The notes under the pieces are model-generated. The model searched no databases, had not been told where the DNA came from, and saw only the letters and a program-made list of their open reading frames with translations. Source: Bacteroidales bacterium (GTDB lineage Bacteria; Bacteroidota; Bacteroidia; Bacteroidales; JAFGXI01). From it: DNA of 64,000 nt. The first letter of the stretch is position 1, and each line of letters opens with the position of its first letter. The stretch lies in the NCBI GenBank assembly GCA_016936665.1, contig JAFGXI010000032.1, positions 1 through 64,000 of the forward strand, given 5' to 3'. The position numbers were made by a program, and so were the translations under genes. Positions 9,540 through 20,132 of the stretch are shown here, one piece after another.

Positions 9540-9672
9540 TTTATTAACGCTCGTTTATCACCATAAAGAGCCGCTTACTTTATTCAAAGAGGCATTAAAT
9601 CTAGCATTTCTTATTATTCAAAAATTTAACATATTTTTCTAATTTTATTTAGATTAATTATAAATAAAGACT

Positions 9673-9680
9673 TATATTTG
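9673..9680 (+). promoter_or_regulatory. -7 element of the ferredoxin promoter
   Basis: TATATTTG matches TAnnTTTG and lies 40 nt before the ferredoxin ATG. A weak TTTAG at 9648-9652 is near the expected -33 position. Confidence 0.6.
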
Positions 9681-9720
9681 TATCGACAATTTATTATAAC
9701 ATCAAATAAACTTAAACAAT

Positions 9721-9915
9721 ATGGCAATTAAAAAAGTATGGGTCGAAGACGGATGTACATCTTGTGGACTATGCGAAAGCACAGCCCCCGATGTTTTCGA
9801 AATTGACGACGTTTCGGAGGTAAAAGCAGATGCTGTACTCGAAGGTAACGAAGAATTAATTATCGAAGCAGCAGAGTCTTGCCCTGTTGAAGTTATTAAA
9901 TACGAAGAAGCGTAG
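9721..9915 (+). CDS. Ferredoxin with a single [4Fe-4S] cluster
   Basis: 64 residues. C12, C15 and C18 (CTSCGLC) and C54 (SCPVEVI) are the four ligands of one [4Fe-4S] cluster; the second cluster motif of clostridial 2[4Fe-4S] ferredoxins is missing, as in single-cluster bacterial types. The protein is acidic, as expected for an electron carrier docking on basic partners. It has its own promoter and terminator and is monocistronic, so its partner cannot be read from context. Confidence 0.93.
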   Translation: MAIKKVWVEDGCTSCGLCESTAPDVFEIDDVSEVKADAVLEGNEELIIEAAESCPVEVIKYEEA

Positions 9916-9945
9916 TTTTTATAAGAATTATTTATTGGTTATAAA

Positions 9946-9974
9946 GGCGATCTACATGTAGGTCGTCTTTTTTT
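9946..9974 (+). terminator. Terminator of the ferredoxin gene
   Basis: GGCGATCTAC (9946-9955) pairs with GTAGGTCGTC (9958-9967) through G-C, A-U and two G-U pairs, followed by eight T. It lies 30 nt after the ferredoxin stop and directly before the mfd promoter element. Confidence 0.8.
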
Positions 9975-9977
9975 TGA

Positions 9978-9985
9978 TACTTTTG
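9978..9985 (+). promoter_or_regulatory. -7 element of the mfd promoter
   Basis: TACTTTTG matches TAnnTTTG and follows the ferredoxin terminator T run. Transcription would start near 9991, upstream of the ATG at 10004 and downstream of the TTG at 9974, which decides the mfd start. No clear -33 element was found. Confidence 0.6.
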
Positions 9986-10003
9986 AAAGCTAAACAAAAA
10001 TCC

Positions 10004-13000
10004 ATGCAGGAAAGCATTCAAGATATTTCATTTTTAATCAGCGATTATTTAGAGTCTTTTAATGTTGAAACACTTAAAGGCAATCAACATATAAAAGGTC
10101 TTTCCGGCTCTGCTAAAGCAATAGCTACTGCGCAATATTTCAAGCGACATAAACAAAACGCCTTGGTTGTTTTAAACGATAAAGAACAAGCGGCCTATTT
10201 TGCCGGCGATTTAAGAGCTGTTCTTAACGACGACCAAGTTTTATTTTTCCCTTTCTCTTACAAACGTTCTTTAAAAGAATCTCAAACAGATGCTTCTTCA
10301 TTAGTTTTACGTACCGATGTTTTAAATCTACTTCATCAAAGCAAACAATCTTATATTGTTGTTACATATCCCGAAGCGTTGATAGAAAAGGTCAGCTCTA
10401 AACAGCAATTGGTCGATCAAGTGATTGAAATGGGTGTTGGACAGACGTTAGACTTGGGTTTTGTTGATGAACTGCTACACGAACTAAAATTTGAACGCGT
10501 CGATTTTGTTTACCAACCTGGTCAATACGCTGTGAGAGGCAGTTTGCTCGATGTTTTTTCGTTTTCGGACGAACACCCTTACCGCATCGATTTTTTTGGC
10601 GACGAAATAGAAAGCATTCGAACATTCGATATCGACAATCAATTGTCTTTAAAATCGTTAGAGCAAATTCGGGTACTGCCCAACCTTCAATACAACGATG
10701 AGCATGAACAAGTTAGCTTCACTGCCTTTTTAGGAAAAGAAAGCTTACTAATTTGCGAAGATTTTAGTTACACTATGCAACGCATTTCTGAACTAACAGA
10801 ACAATTTGAGAATACTTCGACAAGCATTCATTTAGTTGAGAAACAGAGCCTTTTAAAAGAGCTTAACGCCTTTAATTTAATAAGTTTTAAAAAAGTTGAT
10901 ACTAAGAGCTTAGAGACTTTAAACTACAACACGGAGCCACAACCTGCATTTCAAAAGAATTTTGACTTGTTGATAAATGACCTGAGATTAAAAAAAGAAG
11001 ACCATTACAAAGGCTTTATTATATCTGAGAACGCCCAACAAATCGATCGTTTACATCATATTTTCGAAGATCAAAAAGTTTCAATCAGTTTATACCAAGT
11101 CAATAAAAATTTGCACGAAGGCTTTGTCGATCACGAGCAACGGTTTTTTATTTATACCGATCATCAAATATTCGATCGTTACCATAAACATCAGATTAAA
11201 ACGCAGTTTGCAAAAGAAGGCGCTTTCACTTTAAAAGAAATAAACGAACTTCAAGCCGGCGATTATGTTGTACATCAAGATCATGGGATAGGAAAATTTG
11301 TAGGCTTGCAAACCATTGATGTCAATGGGAAGCCACAAGAATCAATACGTCTCTTGTACAAAGACAATGATACCCTTTTTATTAGCATTCATTCTTTACA
11401 TCGAATTTCAAAATACAAGGGAAAAGACGGCACACCTCCAAAAATGTACAAACTGGGTTCCGGAGCATGGCAAAAAACAAAAGCTAAAACAAAAAGTAAG
11501 GTTAAAGATATTGCCAAAGAACTCATTGCTTTATACGCTAAACGACTGCAACAAGAAGGCTTCGCCTATTCCCCCGACACGTATTTACAAGAGGAATTAG
11601 AAGCATCCTTCATTTACGAAGACACTCCAGATCAATACAAAGCCACCCAAGCTGTTAAAGAAGACATGGAACGAAACATACCAATGGATCGTTTAATTTG
11701 TGGCGATGTCGGTTTTGGCAAAACAGAAATAGCCATTCGTGCGGCTTTCAAAGCCGCTACCGAAGGCAAACAAACCGCCATTTTGGTACCAACTACCATT
11801 CTGGCCTTTCAACATTACAACACTTTTTCGGAGCGATTGAAAAATCTACCTGTTAAAATTCAGTATATCAGCAGAATGCGATCAGCCAAACAACAAAGCG
11901 AGATCAAGAAGCAATTAAAATCGGGGGAAATTGATATCGTTATCGGTACCCACAAACTCATCGGAAAAGATATGATTTTTAAAGACTTAGGATTGCTTAT
12001 TGTGGATGAAGAACAAAAATTTGGTGTGGCCATGAAAGAAAAACTGAAGCACTTAAAAATAAATGTTGATACTTTAACACTCACAGCAACACCAATACCA
12101 CGAACTTTACAATTTTCGCTTATGGGTGCTCGGGACCTATCGGTAATAAACACACCCCCACCCAACCGTTACCCAATACAAACAGAACTTCATACTTTTA
12201 GCGAAGCTATTATCAAAGAAGCCATAGAATACGAAATTAATCGAGGCGGACAAGTCTTTTTTATTCATAATCGTGTTCAAAATATTCACGAAGTTGAAAA
12301 GATGATTCAACGCTCATGCCCGGGCGTTAGTACTGTGGTTGCTCACGGGCAAATGGATGGCCCGAAATTAGAACAAATTATGCTCGACTTTATCGACGGG
12401 AAATATGGCGTTTTAATAGCTACCACCATTATCGAATCCGGATTGGATATTCCCAATGCCAATACCATAATCGTTAATAACGCTAACAACTTCGGGTTAA
12501 GCACCTTGCACCAACTCCGAGGCCGTGTAGGACGAACCAACAAAAAAGCTTTTGCTTACTTTTTAGCACCTCCGCCAACTTCTTTAACCGATGAGGCTAG
12601 AAGGCGACTAAAAGCCATCGAAGATTTTTCCGAACTTGGTAGCGGATTTAACATTGCACTTCAAGATCTGGATATTCGTGGTGCAGGCGACGTTTTAGGA
12701 GGCGAACAATCGGGCTTTATTGCAGAAATAGGCTTCGAAACCTATCAGAAAATATTACATGAAGCCATTCATGAACTTAAAGAGCAAGAGTTTAAAGACA
12801 CTTTTGCCGAAGATTTAAAAATTGATCCTGATAAAATTGACCAAATGCAATTTGTGAACGATTGTCAAATCGACACTGATTTAGAGCTTCGGTTACCGGA
12901 ATATTATGTACAAAACATATCGGAACGCATGAAGCTTTATCGCGATTTGGATAATATTCAAAACCCGGAAGATTTATCGCAATTTAAATTAATGCTCGAA

Positions 13001-13303
13001 GATCGTTTTGGTCCTTTGCCGGAAGTAAGCCTCGAATTATTGGAAGTCATTAACTTAAGAGCCTTTGCTATTCGATTAGGAATAGAGCGCATCAGTATTA
13101 AATCTGATAAAATGAAGTGTTACTTTATATCCGACAGCGATTCTCTGTATTACCAAAGCACGCATTTTGGAAAAGTACTTCAATGGCTTCAAAACAACCC
13201 AAACAAAGCAGAACTTAAAGATGTAAAAGGGAAATTGATATTAACCATTCCTTGTATTAATAGCATTTACAAGGCGAATGCGGTTTTAAATTCTATTGAG
13301 TAG
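10004..13303 (+). CDS. mfd: Transcription-repair coupling factor Mfd
   Basis: 1099 residues from the ATG at 10004. The frame opens earlier at a TTG (9974), but that codon lies in the ferredoxin terminator and before the promoter element. Mfd removes RNA polymerase stalled at lesions and recruits UvrA. Seen in order: UvrB-like N-terminal region, RNAP-interacting CarD-like domain (~415-430, GDYVVHQDHGIG), SF2 translocase with Walker A GDVGFGKTE (~566-575), DEEQ box (~667), TATPIPRTL, and GRVGRT in the second RecA lobe, then the C-terminal TRCF domain. Length is near the family norm (~1100-1150). uvrC is also in this window. Confidence 0.96.
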   Translation: MQESIQDISFLISDYLESFNVETLKGNQHIKGLSGSAKAIATAQYFKRHKQNALVVLNDKEQAAYFAGDLRAVLNDDQVLFFPFSYKRSLKESQTDASSLVLRTDVLNLLHQSKQSYIVVTYPEALIEKVSSKQQLVDQVIEMGVGQTLDLGFVDELLHELKFERVDFVYQPGQYAVRGSLLDVFSFSDEHPYRIDFFGDEIESIRTFDIDNQLSLKSLEQIRVLPNLQYNDEHEQVSFTAFLGKESLLICEDFSYTMQRISELTEQFENTSTSIHLVEKQSLLKELNAFNLISFKKVDTKSLETLNYNTEPQPAFQKNFDLLINDLRLKKEDHYKGFIISENAQQIDRLHHIFEDQKVSISLYQVNKNLHEGFVDHEQRFFIYTDHQIFDRYHKHQIKTQFAKEGAFTLKEINELQAGDYVVHQDHGIGKFVGLQTIDVNGKPQESIRLLYKDNDTLFISIHSLHRISKYKGKDGTPPKMYKLGSGAWQKTKAKTKSKVKDIAKELIALYAKRLQQEGFAYSPDTYLQEELEASFIYEDTPDQYKATQAVKEDMERNIPMDRLICGDVGFGKTEIAIRAAFKAATEGKQTAILVPTTILAFQHYNTFSERLKNLPVKIQYISRMRSAKQQSEIKKQLKSGEIDIVIGTHKLIGKDMIFKDLGLLIVDEEQKFGVAMKEKLKHLKINVDTLTLTATPIPRTLQFSLMGARDLSVINTPPPNRYPIQTELHTFSEAIIKEAIEYEINRGGQVFFIHNRVQNIHEVEKMIQRSCPGVSTVVAHGQMDGPKLEQIMLDFIDGKYGVLIATTIIESGLDIPNANTIIVNNANNFGLSTLHQLRGRVGRTNKKAFAYFLAPPPTSLTDEARRRLKAIEDFSELGSGFNIALQDLDIRGAGDVLGGEQSGFIAEIGFETYQKILHEAIHELKEQEFKDTFAEDLKIDPDKIDQMQFVNDCQIDTDLELRLPEYYVQNISERMKLYRDLDNIQNPEDLSQFKLMLEDRFGPLPEVSLELLEVINLRAFAIRLGIERISIKSDKMKCYFISDSDSLYYQSTHFGKVLQWLQNNPNKAELKDVKGKLILTIPCINSIYKANAVLNSIE

Positions 13304-13337
13304 AAGATTTTTATTTACTTCGCTATGTTCTGTCTTT

Positions 13338-13670
13338 TTAAGGCTGATAAATCTTTGTCGCTTGTTGTTGTAATTGTAGCAATAAATCCATAGAACCAAT
13401 CTGTCCAACTTGCAATGCGTCTTTCAAACTAAAATATTCTAAACAAGTGCCACAAGTAGAAATAACTGCGCCATTAGTCTCCAAAGCTTTTAATGCTTTA
13501 ATAGCATCTACGTCGCTGGTCGATAAAAATGCAGCTTCATTGGCACAAAACACAGCATCGATTTGTACTTTTTGGGTTGCCAATTTTGTTATGTAAGTTA
13601 TAAGTAATTTTTTACCTAGTTCTTCTGGGCCTGTGCCCATTTTATTGGAGTTTAAATAAAGTAAATTCAT
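13338..13670 (-). CDS. DsrE-like protein (YedF C-terminal-domain type)
   Basis: 110 residues resembling the DsrE half of YedF (MGTGPEELGKKLL near the start, then CANEAA and STCGTCLEYF). C42, C73 and C76 are candidate sulfur-handling residues. The TusA-like N-terminal domain of full YedF is absent here and no selenium genes are adjacent. A role in sulfur relay or redox is known for the superfamily but is only inferred for this protein. It is convergent with mfd (34-nt gap). Confidence 0.8.
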   Translation of the reverse strand: MNLLYLNSNKMGTGPEELGKKLLITYITKLATQKVQIDAVFCANEAAFLSTSDVDAIKALKALETNGAVISTCGTCLEYFSLKDALQVGQIGSMDLLLQLQQQATKIYQP

Positions 13671-13733
13671 GATTATTTTTTCACGAATTTATCCAGAATC
13701 GACAATAATTAAAATGATTTAAAATAATAAATC

Positions 13734-14723
13734 TTATAAAAAGTCCATTAAATGGCCTATATGCTTCAAAATCAGCCAACTTTTTTTTGTTTTATGATGA
13801 TCGGCCAAATATTCTTGTTCAGGCTGACCGGGTGTAGGAATTAAAATTGCTTTTTTATCTAACCGAATTAAATCCATAATAGTTGAATAACCCGAACGTG
13901 CCACTATCGTTTCTGAAAGGCTCAATAAATAGTTCAGATCTGCTGTGTTAAGTATATTAAAGCATTTGATTTGAGACGTCTCATCAAAATTTTGAGGCTT
14001 TCCTCCCACAATGGCAATCCGAAGATGTTTTTTTGTTTTAACAATAGAATAAAAGGTATCTATCAAATGTTGCTTATGAGGTGCTAAACCAGAAGCCAAA
14101 AGCAAATAATCGTATTGAATTGCTTGCTTTTGGATGTTAAAACGCGACTGTAAACCAATAAACTGATGCGGTTTAGTGTATAATTTTAAATGGCTTAATC
14201 TTCCGGCTAATTGATGATTGGCGTCGTCGAGAATCCAAATTTTGGTAAACTGTTCAATTTGTTTTCTAAGCCAATACTGAGCTATAAACTTACTCCAGAA
14301 TAAATACCAAGGCACGGGCAAATTAAACTGATGACTTACAAATATGCTCTTTATATTGGCGTGCCAAAAGCCGTAGCGATTATCGGATATTATTAAATCG
14401 ACAGGGTGCTGCTTAACAAACTGCTCTAACCAAAGATGTTCTTGTTTAATGTTGTTTAAAAAAGTGGGCAATAGCTGTTTTAAATGCAATAAAAAGCAAC
14501 CCGATTGAGCGTAACGAAGTGTTTTTACACCTACATCGAAAATGAGGAAATCAGGAAATTCTTTTTGTAACCATAAAAGCGCATCGCCATCCGAAGCTAT
14601 ATAGACTGTCCATCCGTCTTGCCTGTATTTCTTTATTGTTGGAACCATACGCGTGGCATGTCCCAAGCCCCAATTAAGAGGCGCAATCAATACTGTTTTT
14701 TTATCTAGATTAGATTCAGACAC
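13734..14723 (-). CDS. Glycosyltransferase, GT28/MurG-like fold
   Basis: 329 residues with the N-terminal glycine motif of GT-B enzymes (APLNWGLGHATRM, ~15-27) and a C-terminal nucleotide-sugar site (ARSGYSTIMDLIRLDKKAILIPTPGQPEQEYLA region). This places it in the predicted MurG/YjiC-like glycosyltransferases common in Bacteroidota; substrate unknown. The start is GTG (14721-14723). The next ATG in frame would remove the GLGHATR motif, so GTG is preferred. It follows the radical SAM gene by 10 nt and probably shares its transcript. Confidence 0.82.
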   Translation of the reverse strand: MSESNLDKKTVLIAPLNWGLGHATRMVPTIKKYRQDGWTVYIASDGDALLWLQKEFPDFLIFDVGVKTLRYAQSGCFLLHLKQLLPTFLNNIKQEHLWLEQFVKQHPVDLIISDNRYGFWHANIKSIFVSHQFNLPVPWYLFWSKFIAQYWLRKQIEQFTKIWILDDANHQLAGRLSHLKLYTKPHQFIGLQSRFNIQKQAIQYDYLLLASGLAPHKQHLIDTFYSIVKTKKHLRIAIVGGKPQNFDETSQIKCFNILNTADLNYLLSLSETIVARSGYSTIMDLIRLDKKAILIPTPGQPEQEYLADHHKTKKSWLILKHIGHLMDFL

Positions 14724-14733
14724 TTACGTTAAA

Positions 14734-15513
14734 TTATCCCGCAACATCGACAGATATTCCTAATGCTTCGATACGCTGAGCGATACTATGCAGAGTTTCT
14801 GCGTCAATTTTACTTAACTGATCGGCCGGTGTATCTCTAGCAATAGAATAAATCATAACTTTTTCGGGTTGAATAAGTTCCAGTGCATTTAAATAGGCAT
14901 TTAACTCGACTTCAGTAGTATTATCAATGACTTGTCCATTGTAAAACCCTTTTAAAAACATCGTTTGAATGATAAACTGATGATTAAAAGTTTTTAAGTT
15001 TTGTATCAATCTTTCAAGACTGTATGCCCCTAGTGGCTGATTAATCTTAATAGCCGTTTCGTCTATTGCTGAATCGAGTTTTAAAATTCGATTATCAACT
15101 TTTTTCAAGCCATTAATTACCTTAGCGTTATGTAGCATGGTTGCATTGCTCAGCACCGAAACTTTAGCTTTCGGATAATACTGGTCTCTTAAACGAATCG
15201 TAGCATCAATAATGGCTTCGAAATGAGGGTGTAAAGTAGGTTCTCCATTACCTGCAAAAGTGATTGCATCGATTGGTTTCCCTTGCAATGAATAATCTAT
15301 TAAAAAATCTTTTAATTTCGATTCTACAAGTTGTAAAGGATGAAAATCGGATTTCATTTGCCCTTTTCCGGGGGTCCAACCGCATTCGCAATAAATACAA
15401 TTGAAGTTGCAAAACTTAGAATCGGTCGGCAATAAATTTATGCCTAAAGAAACGCCCAAACGCCTGCTCTGAACAGGTCCAAAAATTATTTCGTCGAATA
15501 AAAAAGTCGCCAT
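14734..15513 (-). CDS. Radical SAM protein
   Basis: 259 residues. C35, C39 and C42 (CNFNCIYC) bind the [4Fe-4S] cluster that cleaves SAM; a further C44 follows. GNGEPTLHP is the GGE-type SAM-binding motif. The N-terminus (IFGPVQSRRLGVSLGINLLP) is typical of a family of small radical SAM enzymes related to wyosine/TYW1-like proteins but of unknown substrate. Its ATG overlaps the stop of mnmG (TAATG), so translation is probably coupled. An RNA-related role is suggested only by that neighbour. Confidence 0.87.
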   Translation of the reverse strand: MATFLFDEIIFGPVQSRRLGVSLGINLLPTDSKFCNFNCIYCECGWTPGKGQMKSDFHPLQLVESKLKDFLIDYSLQGKPIDAITFAGNGEPTLHPHFEAIIDATIRLRDQYYPKAKVSVLSNATMLHNAKVINGLKKVDNRILKLDSAIDETAIKINQPLGAYSLERLIQNLKTFNHQFIIQTMFLKGFYNGQVIDNTTEVELNAYLNALELIQPEKVMIYSIARDTPADQLSKIDAETLHSIAQRIEALGISVDVAG

Positions 15514-17387
15514 TATCGTCCCATTAATACTAATAAAACATTGATGTCTGCCGGCGAAACTCCACTAATTCGCGATGCTTGTCCTATCGTTTTAGGTTTT
15601 ATTTTGTTTAGCTTCTGTCGTGCTTCCATAGAAATTGCTTGGATTTGCGAATAGTCGAAGTGGGTCGGGATTTTAATATTTTCTAGTCTCAAAATTTTAT
15701 CGGCCAACTGCTGTTCGCGCTCGATATAACCAGAGTATTTTATTTCAATTTCTGCCGTTTGTATAACCTCTTCCGGATTGCTTGTTATTTTTTCCAACTC
15801 CTTTTTTAGTGGAGTTATTATTGAAGAAATATTATCGATGGTCACTTGCGGTCTCATCAACAAATCTTTGAGTTTCACTTTATTTTTTAATACCGATGTT
15901 CCCAATTCTTCCAATCGTTCATTAACAAATTCGGGCTTAACAGAGAATTTCTCTATGAAGGCAATTAATGCTTGAATTTCTTCTTTTTTCTTAAGGAAAT
16001 ATCGGTAACGTGTTTCGTCGATCATCCCTAACTCGTATGCTTTTTCTGTCAATCTTAAATCGGCGTTGTCTTGTCGTAATAAAATTCGGTATTCCGCTCT
16101 GGAGGTAAACATTCGGTAGGGTTCATCTACACCTTTAGTCACCAAATCATCGATAAGAACGCCAATGTAAGCTTCATCGCGCTTTAAAACAAACTCGTCT
16201 TTTCCTTGTATTTTAAGCGCTGCATTAATTCCGGCTATTTGGCCTTGTGCAGCCGCTTCTTCGTAACCTGTTGTACCATTTATCTGACCTGCAAAATATA
16301 AATTGTTTACTCGTTTAGTTTCTAAGGTATGATTGAGTTGTGTTGGATCGAAATAATCGTACTCAATAGCGTAACCCGGACGATAAATTTTAACTTGTTC
16401 GAGCCCTTTAATTTTTCTTAATGCTTGGTATTGTACCTCCCATGGTAAAGATGAAGAAAACCCATTAATGTAATATTCGTTGGTATCGAATCCTTCAGGC
16501 TCTAAAAATAATTGATGTTGATCTTTTGTTGAAAAAGTCACCAACTTATCTTCGATACTTGGGCAATATCTTGGCCCTCTGCCCTGGATTGTACCATCGA
16601 AAAGAGGAGAGTCTTCAAAGCCCATTTTTAATACGCCATGCACTTGTAAATCGGTGTAAGCTAAGTAGCAACTTCTCTGGTTTTCTATTGCTTTTGTTGT
16701 GGGATCGTAAGAAAACTTAACCGGATGTTCATCGCCTTTTTGCTCTATCAATTGTTCAAAATCGATGGTTCTTCCATCCAAACGTGCCGGTGTGCCAGTT
16801 TTCATTCGTTCTACGGTAAAGCCTTTATCCAACAATTGCTCACTCAAACCATAAGAAGCGGGTTCGGAACTTCTTCCGCCTTTGGTTTGCACACGACCAA
16901 CATGCATTAAACCGTTTAAAAAAGTGCCATTCGTTAGAATTACAGCTTTTGCGCTAAATGTTACTCCCAATTGAGTTTTAACTCCCACGACAGTATCGCC
17001 ATCGAATACTAGCTCGGTAACCGCTTCTTGCCATAAATCTAGCCCTGGTGTATTTTCTATCATTCTCCTCCACTCGGTTGAAAAAAGCATTCGATCGCAC
17101 TGCGCACGTGGGCTCCACATAGCAGGTCCTTTCGATAAATTGAGCATTCTAAACTGAATGGTAGATCGATCGGTAACTATGCCGGAATAACCTCCTAAAG
17201 CATCAATCTCTCTCACAATCTGACCTTTTGCAATGCCGCCCATAGCAGGGTTACACGACATTTGTGCAATTTTAGTCATATCCATCGTTACTAGCAAAGT
17301 AGAAACGCCCATTTTTGCAGCGGCTACTGCGGCCTCACTTCCGGCATGTCCGGCTCCAACTACTATTACATCATATTGTTCTATCAT
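15513..17387 (-). CDS. mnmG: tRNA uridine-5-carboxymethylaminomethyl(34) synthesis enzyme MnmG (GidA)
   Basis: 624 residues from the ATG at 17387. A GTG five codons upstream is disfavoured because the promoter -7 box lies only 12 nt before it. With MnmE it builds cmnm5U at tRNA wobble position 34. Seen: N-terminal FAD site [14 protein letters not shown], the SCNPAMGG(I)[14 protein letters not shown] signature, TNGTFLNG, and the C-terminal helical domain ending [22 protein letters not shown]. Full length for the family. mnmE is not in this window. Confidence 0.97.
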   Translation of the reverse strand: MIEQYDVIVVGAGHAGSEAAVAAAKMGVSTLLVTMDMTKIAQMSCNPAMGGIAKGQIVREIDALGGYSGIVTDRSTIQFRMLNLSKGPAMWSPRAQCDRMLFSTEWRRMIENTPGLDLWQEAVTELVFDGDTVVGVKTQLGVTFSAKAVILTNGTFLNGLMHVGRVQTKGGRSSEPASYGLSEQLLDKGFTVERMKTGTPARLDGRTIDFEQLIEQKGDEHPVKFSYDPTTKAIENQRSCYLAYTDLQVHGVLKMGFEDSPLFDGTIQGRGPRYCPSIEDKLVTFSTKDQHQLFLEPEGFDTNEYYINGFSSSLPWEVQYQALRKIKGLEQVKIYRPGYAIEYDYFDPTQLNHTLETKRVNNLYFAGQINGTTGYEEAAAQGQIAGINAALKIQGKDEFVLKRDEAYIGVLIDDLVTKGVDEPYRMFTSRAEYRILLRQDNADLRLTEKAYELGMIDETRYRYFLKKKEEIQALIAFIEKFSVKPEFVNERLEELGTSVLKNKVKLKDLLMRPQVTIDNISSIITPLKKELEKITSNPEEVIQTAEIEIKYSGYIEREQQLADKILRLENIKIPTHFDYSQIQAISMEARQKLNKIKPKTIGQASRISGVSPADINVLLVLMGR

Positions 17388-17413
17388 TCTTTTATCGAGC
17401 ACATTTTAACCTG

Positions 17414-17421
17414 CAAATATA
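17414..17421 (-). promoter_or_regulatory. -7 element of the mnmG promoter
   Basis: On the minus strand this reads TATATTTG (TAnnTTTG), 26 nt before the ATG at 17387. No convincing -33 element was seen. Confidence 0.55.
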
Positions 17422-17488
17422 CAACTTTCGATATAGTTGATTGATCTATAATTGATGAATGTGTTTGGTAATTTGCAAGCTTTAATGT

Positions 17489-17522
17489 AAAAAAGAGGCT
17501 ATCTCAACTTTGAGACAGCCTC
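17489..17522 (-). terminator. Terminator of nrdJ
   Basis: On the minus strand GAGGCTGTCTCA / TGAGATAGCCTC form a 12-bp stem with one mismatch and an AAGT loop, followed by six T. It lies 28 nt after the nrdJ stop codon. Confidence 0.88.
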
Positions 17523-17549
17523 CTACAATGATATAATAGGGTGTATGAA

Positions 17550-20132
17550 TTAACCACACTTAGAGTAGCCACAACTGTTACAAGTTAAACAGCCCTCTTT
17601 ATATTCCATAGAATCTTCTTTACCACATTCCGGACAAACGGTTCCTGCTTTTGCTTTTGTTCCATCTTCGATATATTTCTTCAATGCTCTTTCTACACCG
17701 GCCTTCCAACTGTTAATACTATCGTTATCGAGTTGTAAAGACGAAACTAAGTTGATTACGTATGTAATTGGCATTTTATAACGAAGTACTCCCGAAATTA
17801 ATTTAGCATAATTCCAATATTCTTTATCGAATAAACGAGATAAACCACCTAGAGTATTTTCGTAACCATGTTTATCGATATATTGAAAGTCGTAACGAGA
17901 ATTTCCGTTTTCGTCTTTTACTTTAAAGATTCTACCTCGGTCAACCGATTTTGGGAAAATTAATACATCATCGTCGACTTTACCGGTAAAGATTTCGTAA
18001 GGTTCGCCATCTAATAAGCCGATAAACGCAATCCATCGTTCGTTGTTGTTGTTGAAACGTACTACATCGGCCTCTAGCACACCCGGACGTTTTTTAATTT
18101 CGTTGATTGGCCCTTTTGCTTTCTTTTTATCTTTAGCAGAAATTAGTACACCGGAACGAGAGCCATCTCTATATACTGTTACTCCTTTGCAACCCGATTC
18201 CCAAGCTGTTTGATATACTTTTCCAACAACTTCTTTGGAAATATCGTTAGGTAAATTCACAGTGACCGATATAGAATGGTCGATCCATTTTTGAATTTTT
18301 CCTTGCATTTTAACTTTAGCGACCCAATCAATATCGTTTGAGGTTGCCTTATGGTATGGTGATTTTTCGACCAATTCATCAATTTGTTCGGGAGTATAGT
18401 TCTCTACTTCATCTGTACTGTAACCATTAACTTCTAACCATGTTAAAAATTTGTGATGGAATACATTATATTCTTCCCAGAAATCGCCCACTTCATCTTT
18501 GAAAAGCTCTTCAACTTTAACTTGAGCATCGTTTGGATTTACTTTTCTACGACGTCTGTATACCGGTAAAAACACAGGTTCAATACCCGAAGTGGTTTGG
18601 GACATCATGCTGGTTGTTCCTGTAGGCGCGATAGTTAATAAAGAAATATTTCTTCGACCGTAACGCTCCATATCTTCGATTAAAGCAGGGTCTGCTTCGG
18701 CCAATCGTTTAATGAACGGATTGTTTTTTTCGCGTTGGAAATCAAAAATTTTAAACTCCCCTCTTTCTTTAGCCATGGTGATTGAAGAGCGGTAAGCCGC
18801 TAAAGCCACGGCTTTATGTACTTCAACTGAAAAATCGATGGCATTTTCGCTGCCGTAACGCAAGCCTAAAGCAGCCAACATATCGCCTTCAGCAGTGATT
18901 CCTACCCCTGTTCTTCTACCTTCTTCTGCTTTTGTTTTGATGTTATTCCACAAGTTTCTTTCTACACGTTTGATCTCAAGGCTTTCAGGATCATCATCTA
19001 TCTTAGATATTATTCCATCAATTTTTTCAATTTCAAGATCGATGATATCGTCCATTATACGTTGTGCAACACCTACATGCTCCTGAAATAAATCGAAGTT
19101 AAATTTGGCCTGTGGAGTAAATGGATTTTCTACATAACTGTACAAATTGACAGCTAATAAACGACAACTATCGTATGGGCACAAGGGTATTTCTCCACAT
19201 GGATTAGTGGAAACCGTACGGTAGCCTAAATCGGCATACGAATCGGCTACAGACTCATTGATGACTGTGTCCCAGAACAAAATACCGGGCTCTGCAGATT
19301 TCCATGCATTGTTAACAATTTTCTCCCATAACTTACGAGCATCTATTTCTTTAACGTATGTTGGATTTTCAGAATCTACAGGATATTGTTGGCGATACAT
19401 GCTATTATCTCGAACAGCTTTCATAAAATCGTCGTCTATTTTTACAGACACGTTGGCTCCAGTTACTTTTGTACTGTCTGTTTTAGCATCGATAAAGTCT
19501 TCGGCATCCGGATGTTTTATAGAAACGCTTAACATCAGTGCTCCTCTACGACCATCTTGAGCTACTTCGCGTGTAGAATTTGAGTAACGTTCCATAAAAG
19601 GCACGATTCCTGTCGATGTTAATGCCGAGTTCAATACGGGGCTGCCTTTAGGTCTGATGTGTGACAAATCGTGACCCACGCCACCTCTTCGTTTCATTAA
19701 TTGAACTTGTTCTTGATCTATCTTTAAAATTCCACCATAAGAATCCGATGTTCCATCGTTACCAATAACAAAACAGTTAGAGAGTGAAACGATTTGTTCG
19801 TCGTTTCCAATACCAGACATTGGACCACCTTGTGGAATAATATATTTAAAGTCTCTTAGCAATTCAAAAACCTGATCTTCCGTCATTGGGTTTTTGTATT
19901 TTTTTTCAACTCTAGCAATTTCTTTAGCTAATCGTCTGTGCATATCATCAGGCGTTTGCTCGTAGATACTTCCATCCGACGATTTCAATGCATATTTATT
20001 TACCCACACGCGAGCGGCAAGTTCATCGCCTTTAAAATATTTTAATGAAGCCCTAAATGCTTCGTCGAAGCTGTAAATTTTCCTTTCTTCTTTAGCTGTC
20101 GATTTTTTAGTCACACTCTCTTTCACCAACAT
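17550..20132 (-). CDS. nrdJ: Adenosylcobalamin-dependent (class II) ribonucleotide reductase
   Basis: 860 residues. It makes deoxyribonucleotides using coenzyme B12 and needs no oxygen or separate small subunit. Seen: N-terminal YSFDEAFRASLKYF, the catalytic-site NPCGEIPL (~residue 310), the LTIAPTGTTSMMSQTTSGIEPVF-type barrel motif, and a C-terminal zinc-ribbon-like tail (CPEC...CLTCNSCGYSKC) carrying the redox Cys pair. The length fits the long class II enzymes, and I see no intein. It stands alone with its own leader and terminator. Confidence 0.95.
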   Translation of the reverse strand: MLVKESVTKKSTAKEERKIYSFDEAFRASLKYFKGDELAARVWVNKYALKSSDGSIYEQTPDDMHRRLAKEIARVEKKYKNPMTEDQVFELLRDFKYIIPQGGPMSGIGNDEQIVSLSNCFVIGNDGTSDSYGGILKIDQEQVQLMKRRGGVGHDLSHIRPKGSPVLNSALTSTGIVPFMERYSNSTREVAQDGRRGALMLSVSIKHPDAEDFIDAKTDSTKVTGANVSVKIDDDFMKAVRDNSMYRQQYPVDSENPTYVKEIDARKLWEKIVNNAWKSAEPGILFWDTVINESVADSYADLGYRTVSTNPCGEIPLCPYDSCRLLAVNLYSYVENPFTPQAKFNFDLFQEHVGVAQRIMDDIIDLEIEKIDGIISKIDDDPESLEIKRVERNLWNNIKTKAEEGRRTGVGITAEGDMLAALGLRYGSENAIDFSVEVHKAVALAAYRSSITMAKERGEFKIFDFQREKNNPFIKRLAEADPALIEDMERYGRRNISLLTIAPTGTTSMMSQTTSGIEPVFLPVYRRRRKVNPNDAQVKVEELFKDEVGDFWEEYNVFHHKFLTWLEVNGYSTDEVENYTPEQIDELVEKSPYHKATSNDIDWVAKVKMQGKIQKWIDHSISVTVNLPNDISKEVVGKVYQTAWESGCKGVTVYRDGSRSGVLISAKDKKKAKGPINEIKKRPGVLEADVVRFNNNNERWIAFIGLLDGEPYEIFTGKVDDDVLIFPKSVDRGRIFKVKDENGNSRYDFQYIDKHGYENTLGGLSRLFDKEYWNYAKLISGVLRYKMPITYVINLVSSLQLDNDSINSWKAGVERALKKYIEDGTKAKAGTVCPECGKEDSMEYKEGCLTCNSCGYSKCG

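Noticed and set aside
9974..10003. TTG start extending Mfd by ten residues
   Set aside because: The codon is part of the ferredoxin terminator T run and precedes the mfd promoter box; the extra residues are not conserved Mfd sequence.
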